From NCBI RefSeq assembly GCF_029457495.1, contig NZ_CP120361.1, positions 4,170,001 to 4,234,000 on the forward strand: DNA of 64,000 nt. Reading direction: 5' to 3'. Below, in pieces: positions 8,824-18,741 of this stretch. The position numbers and the translations under genes are program-made. Numbering within the stretch: the first letter of the stretch is position 1; the number at the start of each line of letters is the position of its first letter. The DNA comes from Chelativorans sp. AA-79. Lineage in GTDB: Bacteria; Pseudomonadota; Alphaproteobacteria; Rhizobiales; Rhizobiaceae. The notes beneath the pieces were generated by a model. It saw nothing but the letters and a program-made list of their open reading frames with translations, was not told the origin of the DNA and searched no databases.

Positions 8824-9285
8824 ATGACCGATACACGCAACCTGACGCAGCTTGGCGGAACGGCGGAGACACCCGCCTCGCCCGACGCGGCGGTGCTCGA
8901 AACCGTGCCCTTCTCGCGGGGCGACGGCCCGCCTGCAATCGTCCGCTTCACCTGCCCCGAATTCACCTCGCTCTGCCCGGTGACGGGCCAGCCCGATTTC
9001 GCTCATATCGTCATCGACTACGCGCCGGACAAGCTTCTGGTCGAATCGAAATCGCTGAAGCTCTTCCTTACTTCCTTCCGCAACCACGGCGCCTTCCACG
9101 AGGAATGTACCATCCTTATCGGCCGGCGCGTGGCGGAAGCGGCCAAGCCGCTCTGGCTCAGGATCGGTGGCTATTGGTATCCACGCGGCGGCATCCCCAT
9201 CGACGTCTTCTGGCAGACAGGCGCGCCGCCGGAAAACGCCTGGGTGCCCGAGACCGGTGTGCCGCCCTACAGAGGCCGGGGATAA
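8824..9285 (+). CDS. queF: NADPH-dependent 7-cyano-7-deazaguanine reductase
   Basis: A 153-residue unimodular QueF that reduces preQ0 to preQ1 in queuosine biosynthesis. The catalytic cysteine is C51 in [13 protein letters not shown], with D58 as the likely proton donor, followed by the ESKSLKL motif. The length fits the short form of the enzyme. No other queuosine gene is nearby. The leader (8654-8823) was inspected for a preQ1 riboswitch and none was recognised. Confidence 0.96.
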   Translation: MTDTRNLTQLGGTAETPASPDAAVLETVPFSRGDGPPAIVRFTCPEFTSLCPVTGQPDFAHIVIDYAPDKLLVESKSLKLFLTSFRNHGAFHEECTILIGRRVAEAAKPLWLRIGGYWYPRGGIPIDVFWQTGAPPENAWVPETGVPPYRGRG

Positions 9286-9343
9286 AGCCTCCAGCGGGGC
9301 GCGGCGGGTTCGCGCAGCTATCGAATCCGGCTATAAGACCGGC

Positions 9344-11215
9344 ATGCCGATCCGCGCCCTTTCCGAGACCGTTATCAACCAGATCGCCGCCGGCGAGGTG
9401 ATCGAACGGCCGGCGAGCGTGGTCAAGGAGCTGGTGGAAAACGCCCTCGATGCGGGCGCAAGCCGTGTCGAGGTGGCCACGGCGGGCGGCGGGCTGACGC
9501 TCATCCGCGTCATCGACGACGGCGGCGGCATCCCGGCCGAGGAGCTGCCGCTCGCGGTCGCCCGCCACTGCACGTCAAAGCTTTCCGACGACATCCACGA
9601 TATCCGCACCCTCGGTTTCCGGGGCGAGGCCCTGCCCTCGATCGGCTCGGTGGCGCGTCTCACATTGCGCTCGCGCACGCCAGGCGGCGACGCCGGGGCG
9701 GAGATCATCGTGGACGGCGGACGATTGGGGCCGGTCAAGCCCGTGGCCGCCAATCGAGGCACCACGGTCGAAGTGCGCGACCTCTTCTTCGCCACGCCGG
9801 CGCGGCTCAAATTCATGAAGGGCGTGCGGGCGGAAACATCCGCCATCACGGATGTGGTGAAGCGCATCGCGCTTGCCTTTCCGGCCGTCCGGTTCACGCT
9901 GTCGGGCACGGACCGCAGCACGGTCGAGCTTCCGTCGGTGCCGGCGGACGGCGACGGGCTGCTGAGGCGGCTCGCCCAGATCATGGGAAAGGAATTCCCC
10001 GAGAACGCGCTCCCCATCGATGCGGAGCGGAACGGCGTCGGCCTGACAGGTTATGTCTCGATCCCGTCCTTCACGCGCGGCAACGCGCTGAACCAGTTCG
10101 CCTACGTAAACGGACGGCCGGTGCGCGACAAACTGATCGCCAGCGCCATCCGCGGCGCCTATATGGACGTGCTGCCGCGCGACCGGCACGCCGTCACGGC
10201 GCTTTTCCTCTCGCTCGATCCGGCACTGGTGGACGTCAACGTGCATCCGGCAAAAGCGGATGTGCGGTTTCGCGATCCGGGCCTCGTGCGCGGGCTGATC
10301 GTGGGTGCCATCCGCCAGGCGCTCGAGGGCGCCGGCATACGCTCCGCGACAACGGGCGCGGCCGCCATGATGGATGCCTTCCGTGTTCCCGAAAATCGCC
10401 CGTCCGGCAGTGGCGCGAACGGCTTCGGTCGCGGCGGGCCATTCGGTGGCGCCGATCGCCCCCGCGGCGGATGGAACGTGGAGCAGTCGCCCAGCCGCCC
10501 GTTGGAAGAGACGATCAGCCCCGCGGCGGTTTCCACCGGTTTTGCCGAAGCACGGCAGGCCGCCTTCGAAGTGGGGCCTGCCGTCAGTGCCGACGCGCGG
10601 GCAGGCGTTGCCGAAGCACCCGCCGAGCTCACCCGCCATCCGCTCGGTGCCGCCCGCGCGCAAGTGCATCAGAATTATATCGTCGCGCAGACGGAGGATG
10701 CGCTTGTCATCGTGGACCAGCACGCGGCACACGAACGTCTCGTCTACGAGGCCCTGAAGCAGGCGATCCACGCGCGCCCGCTTCCCTCGCAGATGCTGCT
10801 GATGCCCGAGATCGTCGACCTGCCGGAGGAGGATGCCGAGCGGCTCTCCGCCCATGCCGATTTCCTGGCCCGGCTCGGCCTGGGGCTCGAGCGCTTCGGG
10901 CCGGGGGCGGTCGCGGTGCGTGAGACGCCTTCGTTGCTGGGCGAAGTGGACGCCGCCGCGCTGGTGCGCGACCTCGCCGACGAGATCGCCGACAACGATA
11001 CCGCCAACAGCCTCAGGGAACGCATCGACCACATCGCCGCCACGATGGCCTGCCACGGCTCCGTCCGTTCCGGCCGGAGGCTCAAGCCCGAGGAAATGAA
11101 CGCGCTTCTAAGGCAGATGGAAGCCACACCCGGCTCAGGCACGTGCAATCACGGCCGTCCGACCTATATCGAGCTCAAGCTCGCCGATATCGAGAGGCTC
11201 TTCGGGCGCCGCTGA
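9344..11215 (+). CDS. mutL: DNA mismatch repair protein MutL
   Basis: A 623-residue mismatch-repair ATPase and endonuclease. The N-terminal GHKL ATPase shows [12 protein letters not shown], then GFRGEAL. A variable Pro/Gly-rich linker spans about residues 340-430, followed by the C-terminal dimerisation domain. The metal-binding endonuclease motif [12 protein letters not shown] is present (D458), as expected in bacteria lacking MutH, together with the ACHGSVR and CNHGRPT segments. I place the start at the ATG at 9344 ([10 protein letters not shown]); the open frame continues upstream into queF but lacks family similarity there. Confidence 0.96.
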   Translation: MPIRALSETVINQIAAGEVIERPASVVKELVENALDAGASRVEVATAGGGLTLIRVIDDGGGIPAEELPLAVARHCTSKLSDDIHDIRTLGFRGEALPSIGSVARLTLRSRTPGGDAGAEIIVDGGRLGPVKPVAANRGTTVEVRDLFFATPARLKFMKGVRAETSAITDVVKRIALAFPAVRFTLSGTDRSTVELPSVPADGDGLLRRLAQIMGKEFPENALPIDAERNGVGLTGYVSIPSFTRGNALNQFAYVNGRPVRDKLIASAIRGAYMDVLPRDRHAVTALFLSLDPALVDVNVHPAKADVRFRDPGLVRGLIVGAIRQALEGAGIRSATTGAAAMMDAFRVPENRPSGSGANGFGRGGPFGGADRPRGGWNVEQSPSRPLEETISPAAVSTGFAEARQAAFEVGPAVSADARAGVAEAPAELTRHPLGAARAQVHQNYIVAQTEDALVIVDQHAAHERLVYEALKQAIHARPLPSQMLLMPEIVDLPEEDAERLSAHADFLARLGLGLERFGPGAVAVRETPSLLGEVDAAALVRDLADEIADNDTANSLRERIDHIAATMACHGSVRSGRRLKPEEMNALLRQMEATPGSGTCNHGRPTYIELKLADIERLFGRR

Positions 11216-11280
11216 ATGCCGACGGCTTGACGGATCGGGCGAAATATGGCGCATGAAGGCGTAAGCAGAGGCAGTTTCGC

Positions 11281-11508
11281 ATGAACCGTTTCGAGGGCCC
11301 GGGTGCCCGGGAAGCACGCATCCGTTATCTCGACGGGGACTTTCAGGTCCTGACCCCCGGCGCTTTCGTTCGCTGTGCCGTCACCGGAGAGGCCATCCCG
11401 CTTGAAGAGCTGAAATATTGGAGCGTCGCGCGCCAGGAGCCCTATATGAACGCGGAAGTGTCGCTCCAGCGGGAACTCGAGCTCAACCCACCCGTCCGGC
11501 AGCACTGA
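11281..11508 (+). CDS. DUF2093 domain-containing protein
   Basis: A small protein of 75 residues matching the DUF2093 family found mainly in alphaproteobacteria. The signature stretch is an IRYLDGDF segment, then FVRCAVTGEAIPL and ELKYWSV. There is no signal peptide or membrane segment, so it is probably cytoplasmic. No function is known. It follows mutL by 65 bases in the same orientation. Confidence 0.85.
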   Translation: MNRFEGPGAREARIRYLDGDFQVLTPGAFVRCAVTGEAIPLEELKYWSVARQEPYMNAEVSLQRELELNPPVRQH

Positions 11509-11711
11509 GCGACGGGCCGCAGAACGTCACCACGCGTTCAATGCCGGCTAAGCGTCGCTTCTCGCGGAAGCCATTCCTTAACCCTGTTACCGCTTCCGGG
11601 AACTCGGCCTAGCCATGTCACACTGTAACCGTTAGTAAAATCCGTTGCAGATGCACGTGTGCTATTGATTCGCAAGGCACTATCCGTCCCGTGCTCTTGC
11701 CAGGCAGGCGC

Positions 11712-12878
11712 ATGAAGTTCGTTCCGCCCGTTCTATTCCTCCTCTTCGGAATCGCCCTGTTCGGTCTCTGGGCCCTGGAGCGGAAGCTGCGCTTCGCCAT
11801 GACGCTTGCGGTAGGCTTCTGCGTCCTCTCGCTCGCCATGTTCAGCCAGTTCGCGGGACTTCCGCCCGACATAGGGCAAAACGCGGTGATATCCGGCTTT
11901 CTGTACGCCGCAAGCATGGCGCTGGTGGGCGACGGCATCCTGCAGCGCTCCGGCAAGCGGTTCCCCGCTTGGCTTGCCGCGCTCTACCTGGCGGGGATTA
12001 CCGGCGGGCTCTGGTACTTCTTCTATATCGACCGCAACCTCATCGCCCGGATCTACATCCTCAATTTCGGCATGGGTCTCATCCTGCTGCATGCGGCCTG
12101 GCGCGCCCGCTTCCTGTTCGCAGGCACCTGGACGGACAAGGCGCTGCTTTTCCTGCTGCTCGTATCCGGCCTGCATTTCTTTCCCCGCACGCTCCTTACG
12201 ATCCGGTCCGTGACGATGCCCACCACACCGCGACAGTTCGGCGAGACCGATTTCTGGCATGCGTTGGTGCTGTCGACGTCTATCATCGGCGCAATGGGCG
12301 GCCTGTGCCTGCTCGCGATCCTCGTGGTGGACATCGTTTCCAAGCTCAGACAGGAACGCGATCTCGATCCGCTCACCGGCGTGTTGAACCGGCGCGGACT
12401 GGAACGCCAATCGCGCCGATTGGAGAAGGTGGAAGCGGGCTCCACCAGCGTGATCGTGGTGTGCGACCTCGATCGCTTCAAGGCGATCAACGATACCTAT
12501 GGGCACCATGTGGGGGACACCGTGCTCGCCGCCTTCGCGGAGATCATCCGTCAGAACGTGCGCAAGCAGGACATCGTGGCGCGAACGGGCGGCGAGGAAT
12601 TCGTATTGGTTCTGCGTGACATCAGCCAAGACCAGGCTTTTGGCTTTTCGGAACGGGTGCGCAAGGCCGTGGAAAAGACACGCTTTATCGGTGTCAGTGC
12701 GATCGAGCCGGTAACCTGCTGCTTCGGCCTCGCCCGCATCCGCCCCGGCGAACCGCTCTGGGCCAGTCTCAAACGCGCCGACAAGGCGCTCTACCAGGCG
12801 AAGCGGGCGGGCCGGAACCAAACCCGCGCGGAGTGGCAGGCAGACCCGGCGGGAGCAATGGCGGCCCGCAAGCCGTGA
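11712..12878 (+). CDS. membrane diguanylate cyclase (GGDEF domain) with I-site
   Basis: About 388 residues. The N-terminal half (residues 1-210) has roughly six hydrophobic segments forming a membrane sensor module. The C-terminal half is a GGDEF domain with DLDRFKAINDTYGHHVGD and active-site GGEEF at about residue 293. An RxxD inhibitory site (RKQD) sits five residues before GGEEF, so product inhibition by c-di-GMP is expected. The signal is unknown. The start is the ATG at 11712 with a weak AGGCAGG site; a GTG at 11691 in frame is possible. It runs convergently into lpxK. Confidence 0.9.
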   Translation: MKFVPPVLFLLFGIALFGLWALERKLRFAMTLAVGFCVLSLAMFSQFAGLPPDIGQNAVISGFLYAASMALVGDGILQRSGKRFPAWLAALYLAGITGGLWYFFYIDRNLIARIYILNFGMGLILLHAAWRARFLFAGTWTDKALLFLLLVSGLHFFPRTLLTIRSVTMPTTPRQFGETDFWHALVLSTSIIGAMGGLCLLAILVVDIVSKLRQERDLDPLTGVLNRRGLERQSRRLEKVEAGSTSVIVVCDLDRFKAINDTYGHHVGDTVLAAFAEIIRQNVRKQDIVARTGGEEFVLVLRDISQDQAFGFSERVRKAVEKTRFIGVSAIEPVTCCFGLARIRPGEPLWASLKRADKALYQAKRAGRNQTRAEWQADPAGAMAARKP

Positions 12879-12906
12879 CTGCGCCTGACGGCAAGCATTT
12901 GCCCCG

Positions 12907-13938
12907 CTAGCCTTTCATCATCCGCTCCCGCCAGGCCGCCATCGTGTCGCGAAGGATGGCGTCCGGTGCGCCGGGCTCCTCGAACACGGCTTCCACCGGC
13001 AACGCCACCACCGAGGCGGCGAAGTCCCGCACATTTCCCGGCGCGTGGCGAAGCCGCACGAGGTCCTTTTCCGTGGTGACCATCGTCAGGCCATCCGCCG
13101 AAGCCCTGGACGCCAGCTCACCGACCTCCTCCTCGCTGAAGGGATGGTGGTCGGGGAAAGAGCGCGTCGCTACGACCTCCGCGCCGGCCTCCTGCAGCGT
13201 GGCGTAGAATTTCTGCGGGTTGCCGATGCCCGCGAAGGCAAGCACGCGCTTGCCCCTCATGCCGCTCCTGCCGCGCGGGCGGATGCGGGCCGCAAAGACC
13301 GGCCGGCCCGCGCGCGAGGCGCTGCGCACGACGGCATCGGCAGCACTTCCCTGGCCCATCGTCACGATTGCGTCGGCGAAACGCATCTGATCCACGAGCG
13401 GCGCCCGCAGGGGCCCGCCGGGGATGACATGGCCGTTGCCCAGGCCGCGCCGCGCATCCACGACGATGAGGGCATAGTCCATGTGGATGCGCGCACTCTG
13501 AAAACCGTCGTCCATGACGATCAGTTCACAGCCAGCCTGCACGAGCCGCCGTGCGCCCGCCGCGCGATCCGGCGTCACAACGGTCAAGGCGTGGCGGGCG
13601 AGGAGCAGCGGTTCGTCCCCTACGACACGGGCGGAATCCTCCTCCGGATTGACCAGATGGGGCGCGGAAAAGCTGCCGCCATAGCCACGGCTCAGGAAAC
13701 CCACCTTCAGTTTGCGCGCCTTCGCCTCCCTGGCGAGCGCGATGGCGACCGGAGTCTTTCCCTCGCCGCCAACCGTGAGATTGCCGATGCAGAGCACAGC
13801 CGCCGCAACTTTCTCGCGCCTGGCCGTGCGCATGCGCGTGCGCGCCGCAAACCCGTAGATGGAGGACACCGGCCACAGCGCCCAGGCGCGCCAGTCCGGC
13901 TTCTCCCACCAGAAGGGCGGCGCGTCCCCGGTCGCCAT
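12907..13938 (-). CDS. lpxK: tetraacyldisaccharide 4'-kinase
   Basis: A 343-residue inner-membrane-associated kinase that phosphorylates the 4' position of the lipid A disaccharide. A P-loop-like GNLTVGGEGKTP is at about residues 52-63, with the family DDGFQ segment (MDDGFQS) in the middle. It starts 1 base after the waaA stop, so it is the last gene of a lipid A/Kdo operon read from 18.6 kb leftwards. Length is normal for LpxK. Confidence 0.95.
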   Translation of the reverse strand: MATGDAPPFWWEKPDWRAWALWPVSSIYGFAARTRMRTARREKVAAAVLCIGNLTVGGEGKTPVAIALAREAKARKLKVGFLSRGYGGSFSAPHLVNPEEDSARVVGDEPLLLARHALTVVTPDRAAGARRLVQAGCELIVMDDGFQSARIHMDYALIVVDARRGLGNGHVIPGGPLRAPLVDQMRFADAIVTMGQGSAADAVVRSASRAGRPVFAARIRPRGRSGMRGKRVLAFAGIGNPQKFYATLQEAGAEVVATRSFPDHHPFSEEEVGELASRASADGLTMVTTEKDLVRLRHAPGNVRDFAASVVALPVEAVFEEPGAPDAILRDTMAAWRERMMKG

Positions 13939-13939
13939 G

Positions 13940-15259
13940 TCAGCCCGAGCCGTTGCCGCCGTTGAGGCGGGCCTTGACGATCAGCGGATGGATGAAGGGC
14001 TCGAGCGCGGTCAGCGTGCGCGGGAGCGCGCCCGACATCTCCTGCACGGTCGCCCGTCCGGCGGCGATCATGCCACGCCGCATCTCATCGTTCTTCAAGA
14101 GGAAGTTGACGGCGCCGGCCAGCATCTGCGCATCACGCACCAGCTTGGCGCCGCCGCAGTCGATCAGCTTGCGGTAGGATTCGCGGAAATTCTGCACGTT
14201 CACGCCGGCAAGCACTGCCGTGCCCAGCATGGCCGGCTCCAGGGGGTTCTGCCCGCCTTGCCCGGTAAGGGAACGGCCGACAAAGGCGATCTCCGTCAGG
14301 CGGAGATAGAGGCCCATCTCGCCAATCGTGTTGCCGAGCAGGATATCGGTCGCGGCCGTCACCGGCTCACCGCCGCTGCGCAAGGCGACCTTCAGGCCGC
14401 GGGCTTCAAGTTCTGTCTTCAGGTCCGCCGCACGCTCGGGATGGCGCGGAACGACGATGGTCAGCACGTCCGGGTGCCGCCTCTTCAGCAGGACGTGCAC
14501 ATCCGCCGCGACCATCTCCTCGCCTTCATGGGTGGAAATGGCTGCCCAGGTCTTGCGCCCGTTGATCGCGCGCTGCAGTGCTGCCAGCGCGCCCTGCTCG
14601 ACCGGGGGCACATGGGTGTCTACCTTGAGATTGCCCGAAACCGTGACCGGCCGCGCGCCGAGCTGGCGGAAGCGCTCGCCGTCAAGTTCCGACTGGGCGA
14701 CGACATGGGCGAGATTCTCGAGCAGCGCCTCGGCCACCGACGACCTGCGCTGCCAGCGCGCGAAGGAGCGATCGGACATGCGGCCGTTGACCAGCACCTG
14801 GGGCACGCGGCGGGCTCCCAATTCCAGGATCGTCATAGGCCAGATCTCCGATTCGGCCATGACAGCCAGATCCGGTTTCCAATGGTTGAGAAAGCGGCTC
14901 ACCGCGGGCTTGAGATCGAGCGGGACATATTGGTGGATGACCCGGTCGCCCAGGCGTTCCGCCGCGACGTTGGCCGACGTCACCGTGCCAGTGGTGAGAA
15001 CCACATGGATGCCGCTCGCCAGAAGATGATCGATGACACCCAAAACGGCGATCGTCTCGCCCACGCTCGCCGCATGCACCCAGATCAGCGGCCCTTCCGG
15101 ACGCGGTATATCGGACCTGCCGTAACGCTCGTGCCGGCGACTGCGGTCCTCTTTACCCTTGCTGACGCGCCAGGCGACATAGCCGCCGATGAGCGGGAAC
15201 GCCGCAGCCCCCGCCCAGCGATAAGTGGTGAGAATGGCGCGTGCCCAGCGTTCGCTCAT
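13940..15259 (-). CDS. waaA: 3-deoxy-D-manno-octulosonic acid (Kdo) transferase
   Basis: A 439-residue glycosyltransferase family 30 enzyme that attaches Kdo to the lipid A precursor. It has an N-terminal membrane anchor (about residues 10-30), the HAASVGE segment with the catalytic glutamate near residue 68, and a C-terminal GT-B half with the NPLEPA nucleotide-sugar region. Its start overlaps the stop of the DUF374 gene by 4 bases (ATGA) and lpxK follows directly, so the three are translated in a chain. Confidence 0.95.
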   Translation of the reverse strand: MSERWARAILTTYRWAGAAAFPLIGGYVAWRVSKGKEDRSRRHERYGRSDIPRPEGPLIWVHAASVGETIAVLGVIDHLLASGIHVVLTTGTVTSANVAAERLGDRVIHQYVPLDLKPAVSRFLNHWKPDLAVMAESEIWPMTILELGARRVPQVLVNGRMSDRSFARWQRRSSVAEALLENLAHVVAQSELDGERFRQLGARPVTVSGNLKVDTHVPPVEQGALAALQRAINGRKTWAAISTHEGEEMVAADVHVLLKRRHPDVLTIVVPRHPERAADLKTELEARGLKVALRSGGEPVTAATDILLGNTIGEMGLYLRLTEIAFVGRSLTGQGGQNPLEPAMLGTAVLAGVNVQNFRESYRKLIDCGGAKLVRDAQMLAGAVNFLLKNDEMRRGMIAAGRATVQEMSGALPRTLTALEPFIHPLIVKARLNGGNGSG

Positions 15260-16059
15260 CGACCGTCACGATCAGGGTACGGGGGGTGCCCGTCGACGAG
15301 CCGATAGGCGTCGCGCGTCACGCGGTTGAGCGCATCCGTGAGCTGGCGGCGCTTCGCTTCCATCTCCTCGTCGTCGGCGTCGGCTGCCACGAGGATCGGA
15401 TCGGCCATCACGACCGCGCACCGCCCGAAGGGAAGGTTGATCGTCGTCTTGTCCCAGGTCCGCTCCAGCACCTTGCGCCGGCTGGTGGCGATCGCCATCG
15501 GCACCACCGGGCGGCCCGAAAGCCGCGCGAGCGTGACGATCCCCAACCCCGCCTCTCGCGGCGTCCCGTGAGGGATATCGGCGATCATCGCCACGTTGCT
15601 GCCGGCCTCGATGGCGCGCTTCAACTGGATCAGCGCAGCGGCGCCCCCCTTCTTCAGCCTTGCCTTGCCTTCACGCCCGCCGGAGCCGCGAACGGCCTTG
15701 ATATCCATCTTCTCTGCCACGAGCGCGTTGAGCTCGGCATCGGCGCTCTTCGAGAAAAGAGCGACGAGCGGATGCCGGCGCGGCTTGATCGCGGGCGCGA
15801 GCAGATGCTGCCCGTGCCAGAGCGCCACGATGGCCGGGCCAATCTCGGCGAACCTAGCATCCACGTCCTGGGAGCCTTCCACGCGCGGGTTGGTGCGCTC
15901 CACTATACGGAGCGCAATGGCCATGCCCGAGGCCAACATGTTCTTGACGAAACGGGATTGGGCCAGCGGTTTGCGGATACGCCGCCAGAGCGACTTCAAC
16001 GGCCGCTCCTGACGCCTCTTCTTCACCGCCATCGACCGGGCGACCGCCCTTTGCGCCAT
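15256..16059 (-). CDS. DUF374 lysophospholipid acyltransferase family protein
   Basis: A 267-residue protein of the DUF374 family, related to lysophospholipid/lipid A acyltransferases. An acyltransferase-like ALWHGQHLL segment is followed by KSADAE, an RGSGGREGKA region and ADIPHGTPREA. There is a basic N-terminus and a probable membrane-associated helix. The start at 16059 lies 5 bases past the stop of the DUF4170 gene; a longer frame starting at 16224 reads through that gene and is not credible. Sandwiched between DUF4170 and waaA, it probably acts in outer-membrane lipid assembly, but the acyl acceptor is unknown. Confidence 0.87.
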   Translation of the reverse strand: MAQRAVARSMAVKKRRQERPLKSLWRRIRKPLAQSRFVKNMLASGMAIALRIVERTNPRVEGSQDVDARFAEIGPAIVALWHGQHLLAPAIKPRRHPLVALFSKSADAELNALVAEKMDIKAVRGSGGREGKARLKKGGAAALIQLKRAIEAGSNVAMIADIPHGTPREAGLGIVTLARLSGRPVVPMAIATSRRKVLERTWDKTTINLPFGRCAVVMADPILVAADADDEEMEAKRRQLTDALNRVTRDAYRLVDGHPPYPDRDGR

Positions 16060-16063
16060 CAAC

Positions 16064-16315
16064 TCACGTCCGCTCGACGCTGCCGGCATCCGGATCGAGC
16101 AGGCGGTGCAGATGAACGATGAAATAACGCATATGGGCATTGTCCACGGTTTGCTGTGCCTTTGCCCGCCAGGCGGTCTCGGCGGTCTTGTAATCCCCGT
16201 AGATGCCGACGATGTCCAGCGCATCCAGATCGCGAAACTCGGTACCTGTGAGCGACTTCAGCTCGCCACCGAAGACGAGATGAAGAAGCTGCTTTTTTTC
16301 CTGATCCTCAGCCAT
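16064..16315 (-). CDS. DUF4170 domain-containing protein
   Basis: A small cytoplasmic-looking protein of 83 residues of the DUF4170 family (segments HLVFGGEL, DIVGIYGDY, AQQTVDNAHMRYFIVHLHRL). The start at 16315 has a GGGAAGA site. It is the third gene of the pmbA-to-lpxK operon and is commonly next to the DUF374 and Kdo genes in rhizobia. No biochemical function is known; the context suggests a link with envelope lipid synthesis. Confidence 0.85.
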   Translation of the reverse strand: MAEDQEKKQLLHLVFGGELKSLTGTEFRDLDALDIVGIYGDYKTAETAWRAKAQQTVDNAHMRYFIVHLHRLLDPDAGSVERT

Positions 16316-16440
16316 TGGCTCATCTTCCCTTTTTTGGGAGCTTTTGTGGCAAGCCTGCGAAGCAGTCGCCTGATCTAGATTAAATCCGATCCTTTGAAAA
16401 CCTTTGCATGCAGAATGTGTTACCCGCAGGTTTCCGCCGA

Positions 16441-17235
16441 TCACTCCCTGATATCGGCAACCACGCCGGCCATGATCTCCAGCAAGCGCCCGCTGCCAGC
16501 CGCCAGTGCTCCGCGCCTTGGATCCGGACCTGCATAGTGCGGCCGCCGCAGCATGTCGTCGACGACACTTCCGCCTGCTTCTGCAAGGATCACATCGGCC
16601 GCTGCGAGGTCCCAATCGTGGGACGCGGGCTTGACGAAAGTGGCATCCAGCCCGCCGCTCGCCACCAGCGCGACGCGATAGGCCAAAGAGGGAACATAAG
16701 GATGTGGGGTTACCCGAGCGTAAACTTCAGGCGGAAGCGCCCTCATCATGTTCTTCGGGCCGGCGAGGGAAAACTCGTGTCCGGGCCGCTTCACCGCAAT
16801 GGGGGCGCCATTCCGCAACGCGCCACCTCCGGAAAAGGCGCTGAAGAACTCGCCCCGCGCCGGACAGTCCAGCACGCCGGCGATGGCGCGCCCCCCCTCG
16901 ACCACCGCGATGCTCACGCACCAGAAGCTGCGCCCGTCGATGAAGGCGCGCGTGCCGTCGATCGGGTCAACCACAAAGGTGCGCGGTGCGTTGAGCCTGT
17001 CCTTGTTGTCCGCCGTTTCCTCCGACAGCCAGCCATAACCCGGCCGCATGGCGAGCAGGGTTTCGCGCAGGAACCTGTCCACCTCGAGATCGGCCTTGCT
17101 CACCGGCGACTTGCCCTCCTTCCACCAGACCTCCGGGTCTTGGCGGAAATACCGCATGGCGATCCGGCCGGCATCGCGCGCCGCCTCGGCGATCAGGGAA
17201 AGGTCCTGCTCGGCGGTGTTGAGGGCCTCACTCAC
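16441..17235 (-). CDS. inositol monophosphatase family protein (CysQ-like)
   Basis: About 264 residues of the Mg2+-dependent, Li+-sensitive sugar phosphatase fold. The three metal motifs are visible: the EE pair in WLSEE, DPIDGTRAF (about residues 90-98), and a C-terminal WDLAAADVI. The substrate could be 3',5'-bisphosphoadenosine (CysQ), an inositol phosphate or another sugar phosphate. The likely start is the GTG at 17235, inside the 3' end of pmbA; an in-frame TTG at 17241 also exists. It belongs to the minus-strand operon from pmbA to lpxK. Confidence 0.9.
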   Translation of the reverse strand: MSEALNTAEQDLSLIAEAARDAGRIAMRYFRQDPEVWWKEGKSPVSKADLEVDRFLRETLLAMRPGYGWLSEETADNKDRLNAPRTFVVDPIDGTRAFIDGRSFWCVSIAVVEGGRAIAGVLDCPARGEFFSAFSGGGALRNGAPIAVKRPGHEFSLAGPKNMMRALPPEVYARVTPHPYVPSLAYRVALVASGGLDATFVKPASHDWDLAAADVILAEAGGSVVDDMLRRPHYAGPDPRRGALAAGSGRLLEIMAGVVADIRE

Positions 17236-18565
17236 CGGCAACCGTCATTTCGTCGATGAGCAGTGTCGGCGCGGCGATTCCGTAGTTCCGGTCGAGATCG
17301 CTCGCGGGCGTCATGCGCAGGAACATGTCCTTCAGGTTCGACGCGATGGTGATCTCGGACACCGGATAAGCGATCACGCCGTTCTCGATCCAGAAGCCGG
17401 ATGCGCCGCGGCTGTAATCACCGGTCACGAGATCCACACCGTGGCCGAAGAGCTCTGTCACGTAAAAGCCGTTCTTGATCGAGGCGATCATGTCCTCGGG
17501 CGGCGTTTCCCCAGGCTCGATGGCAAAATTGGTGGCCGAGGGGTTGACGGAGGAGGATGCGCGGACGCCACGCCCGTTGGTCTCCAGGCCCAGTTCGCGC
17601 GCGGTGGAGGTGGAGAGGAACCAGGCAGTGAGAATTCCCTTTTCCACCGGGGCCAGTCGCTTGCCCGCCACGCCCTCGCCGTCGAAGGGGCGGGAATTCT
17701 GGCCGCGCCGGCGAAAGGGATCGTCGGTGACCGTGACGCCGGAGGAGGCAACCTGCTTGCCCATCATGTCGCGCAGGAAGCTCGTCTTGCGCGCGACGGC
17801 GGCGCCGTTGACGGCCGAAGCGATGTGGCCGGCGATGCCGCGCGCGACGCGCGGATCGTAGACGACCGGGAAGACGCCGGTCTTCACCCGGCGCGGATTG
17901 AGCCGCTTCACCGCCCGCTCGCCCGCCGTGCGACCGATTTTTTCCGGCGTTTCGAGATCTGCGAAGTGGAGACGCGAGGAATAGTCGTAGTCCCGCTCCA
18001 TCTTCGTGCCTTCCCCGGCGATGACGCTCGCGGAACGGCCGAAGCGCGTTGCCGAATACTGACCGACGAAGCCATGCGAGGTGGCGAGCACGAGGCCGCC
18101 GGAGCCCGCGCTCGCTCCGGCGCCGGAGGAGTTCGTGACGCCGGGCACGGCAAGGGCGGCTTCCTCGGCGGCGAGCGCATCCTCCGTCAGACGCTCGGCC
18201 GGCACCTCCATGCTGTCGATCAAGTCGAGATCGGCGATGTCGCGCGCGAGCCTCTCGGGCTCGGCGAGGCTCTGATAGGGATCCTCGGGGGAGACCTTCG
18301 CCATCGCGACGGCCCTCTCGGCGAGTGCTGCCGGATCGGAGCTCCTCGTGGCGGAAACGCTCGCGACCCGCCGGCCCACGAAGACGCGCAGAGACATGTC
18401 GTCGCTTTCGGCCGATTCGGTGCCTTCGACCTTGCCGAGACGCACCGAGACGCTGCTCGAGCGGGAACGCATGACGACCGCATCCGCCGCGTCGGCGCCG
18501 GCGCGTTTTGCCGCCTCCACCAGGCTGGCAACGCGATCGAGCAGGGGTTTCTCATCGAGAGACAT
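17228..18565 (-). CDS. pmbA: TldD/PmbA family metallopeptidase-associated protein
   Basis: A 445-residue member of the TldD/PmbA family. PmbA and TldD form a cytoplasmic metalloprotease that processes microcin B17 and degrades unfolded peptides. The protein has the VRLGKVEGTESAE opening and the C-terminal FWIENGVIAYPVSEITIA segment typical of PmbA, and no HExxxH motif, consistent with the non-catalytic PmbA partner. Length is standard. First gene of the operon leading to lpxK and divergent from the antiporter. Confidence 0.88.
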   Translation of the reverse strand: MSLDEKPLLDRVASLVEAAKRAGADAADAVVMRSRSSSVSVRLGKVEGTESAESDDMSLRVFVGRRVASVSATRSSDPAALAERAVAMAKVSPEDPYQSLAEPERLARDIADLDLIDSMEVPAERLTEDALAAEEAALAVPGVTNSSGAGASAGSGGLVLATSHGFVGQYSATRFGRSASVIAGEGTKMERDYDYSSRLHFADLETPEKIGRTAGERAVKRLNPRRVKTGVFPVVYDPRVARGIAGHIASAVNGAAVARKTSFLRDMMGKQVASSGVTVTDDPFRRRGQNSRPFDGEGVAGKRLAPVEKGILTAWFLSTSTARELGLETNGRGVRASSSVNPSATNFAIEPGETPPEDMIASIKNGFYVTELFGHGVDLVTGDYSRGASGFWIENGVIAYPVSEITIASNLKDMFLRMTPASDLDRNYGIAAPTLLIDEMTVAGE

Positions 18566-18672
18566 GGTCGCTCCGGGTCCGGGTTTTCTCGTGGCCGCCG
18601 CGCGGCGCCACTTTGACTATGTGGTGGAGGTGAAAGAGTGGGCAAGACATGGACATAAGGAACCATTTATGG

Positions 18673-18686
18673 TGCCCGAACGGGCA
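18673..18686. promoter_or_regulatory. short inverted repeat in the pmbA/antiporter divergent spacer
   Basis: TGCCCG and CGGGCA separated by AA form a perfect 6-bp inverted repeat, 56 bases before the antiporter start and in the shared spacer with pmbA. It could be an operator, but such repeats arise easily in GC-rich DNA and no regulator is adjacent. Confidence 0.3.
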
Positions 18687-18741
18687 GCGCAATGGCAACG
18701 CCTCGCGTGTGCCTCTCAACAGATAGAAACAGGTAGGATGT

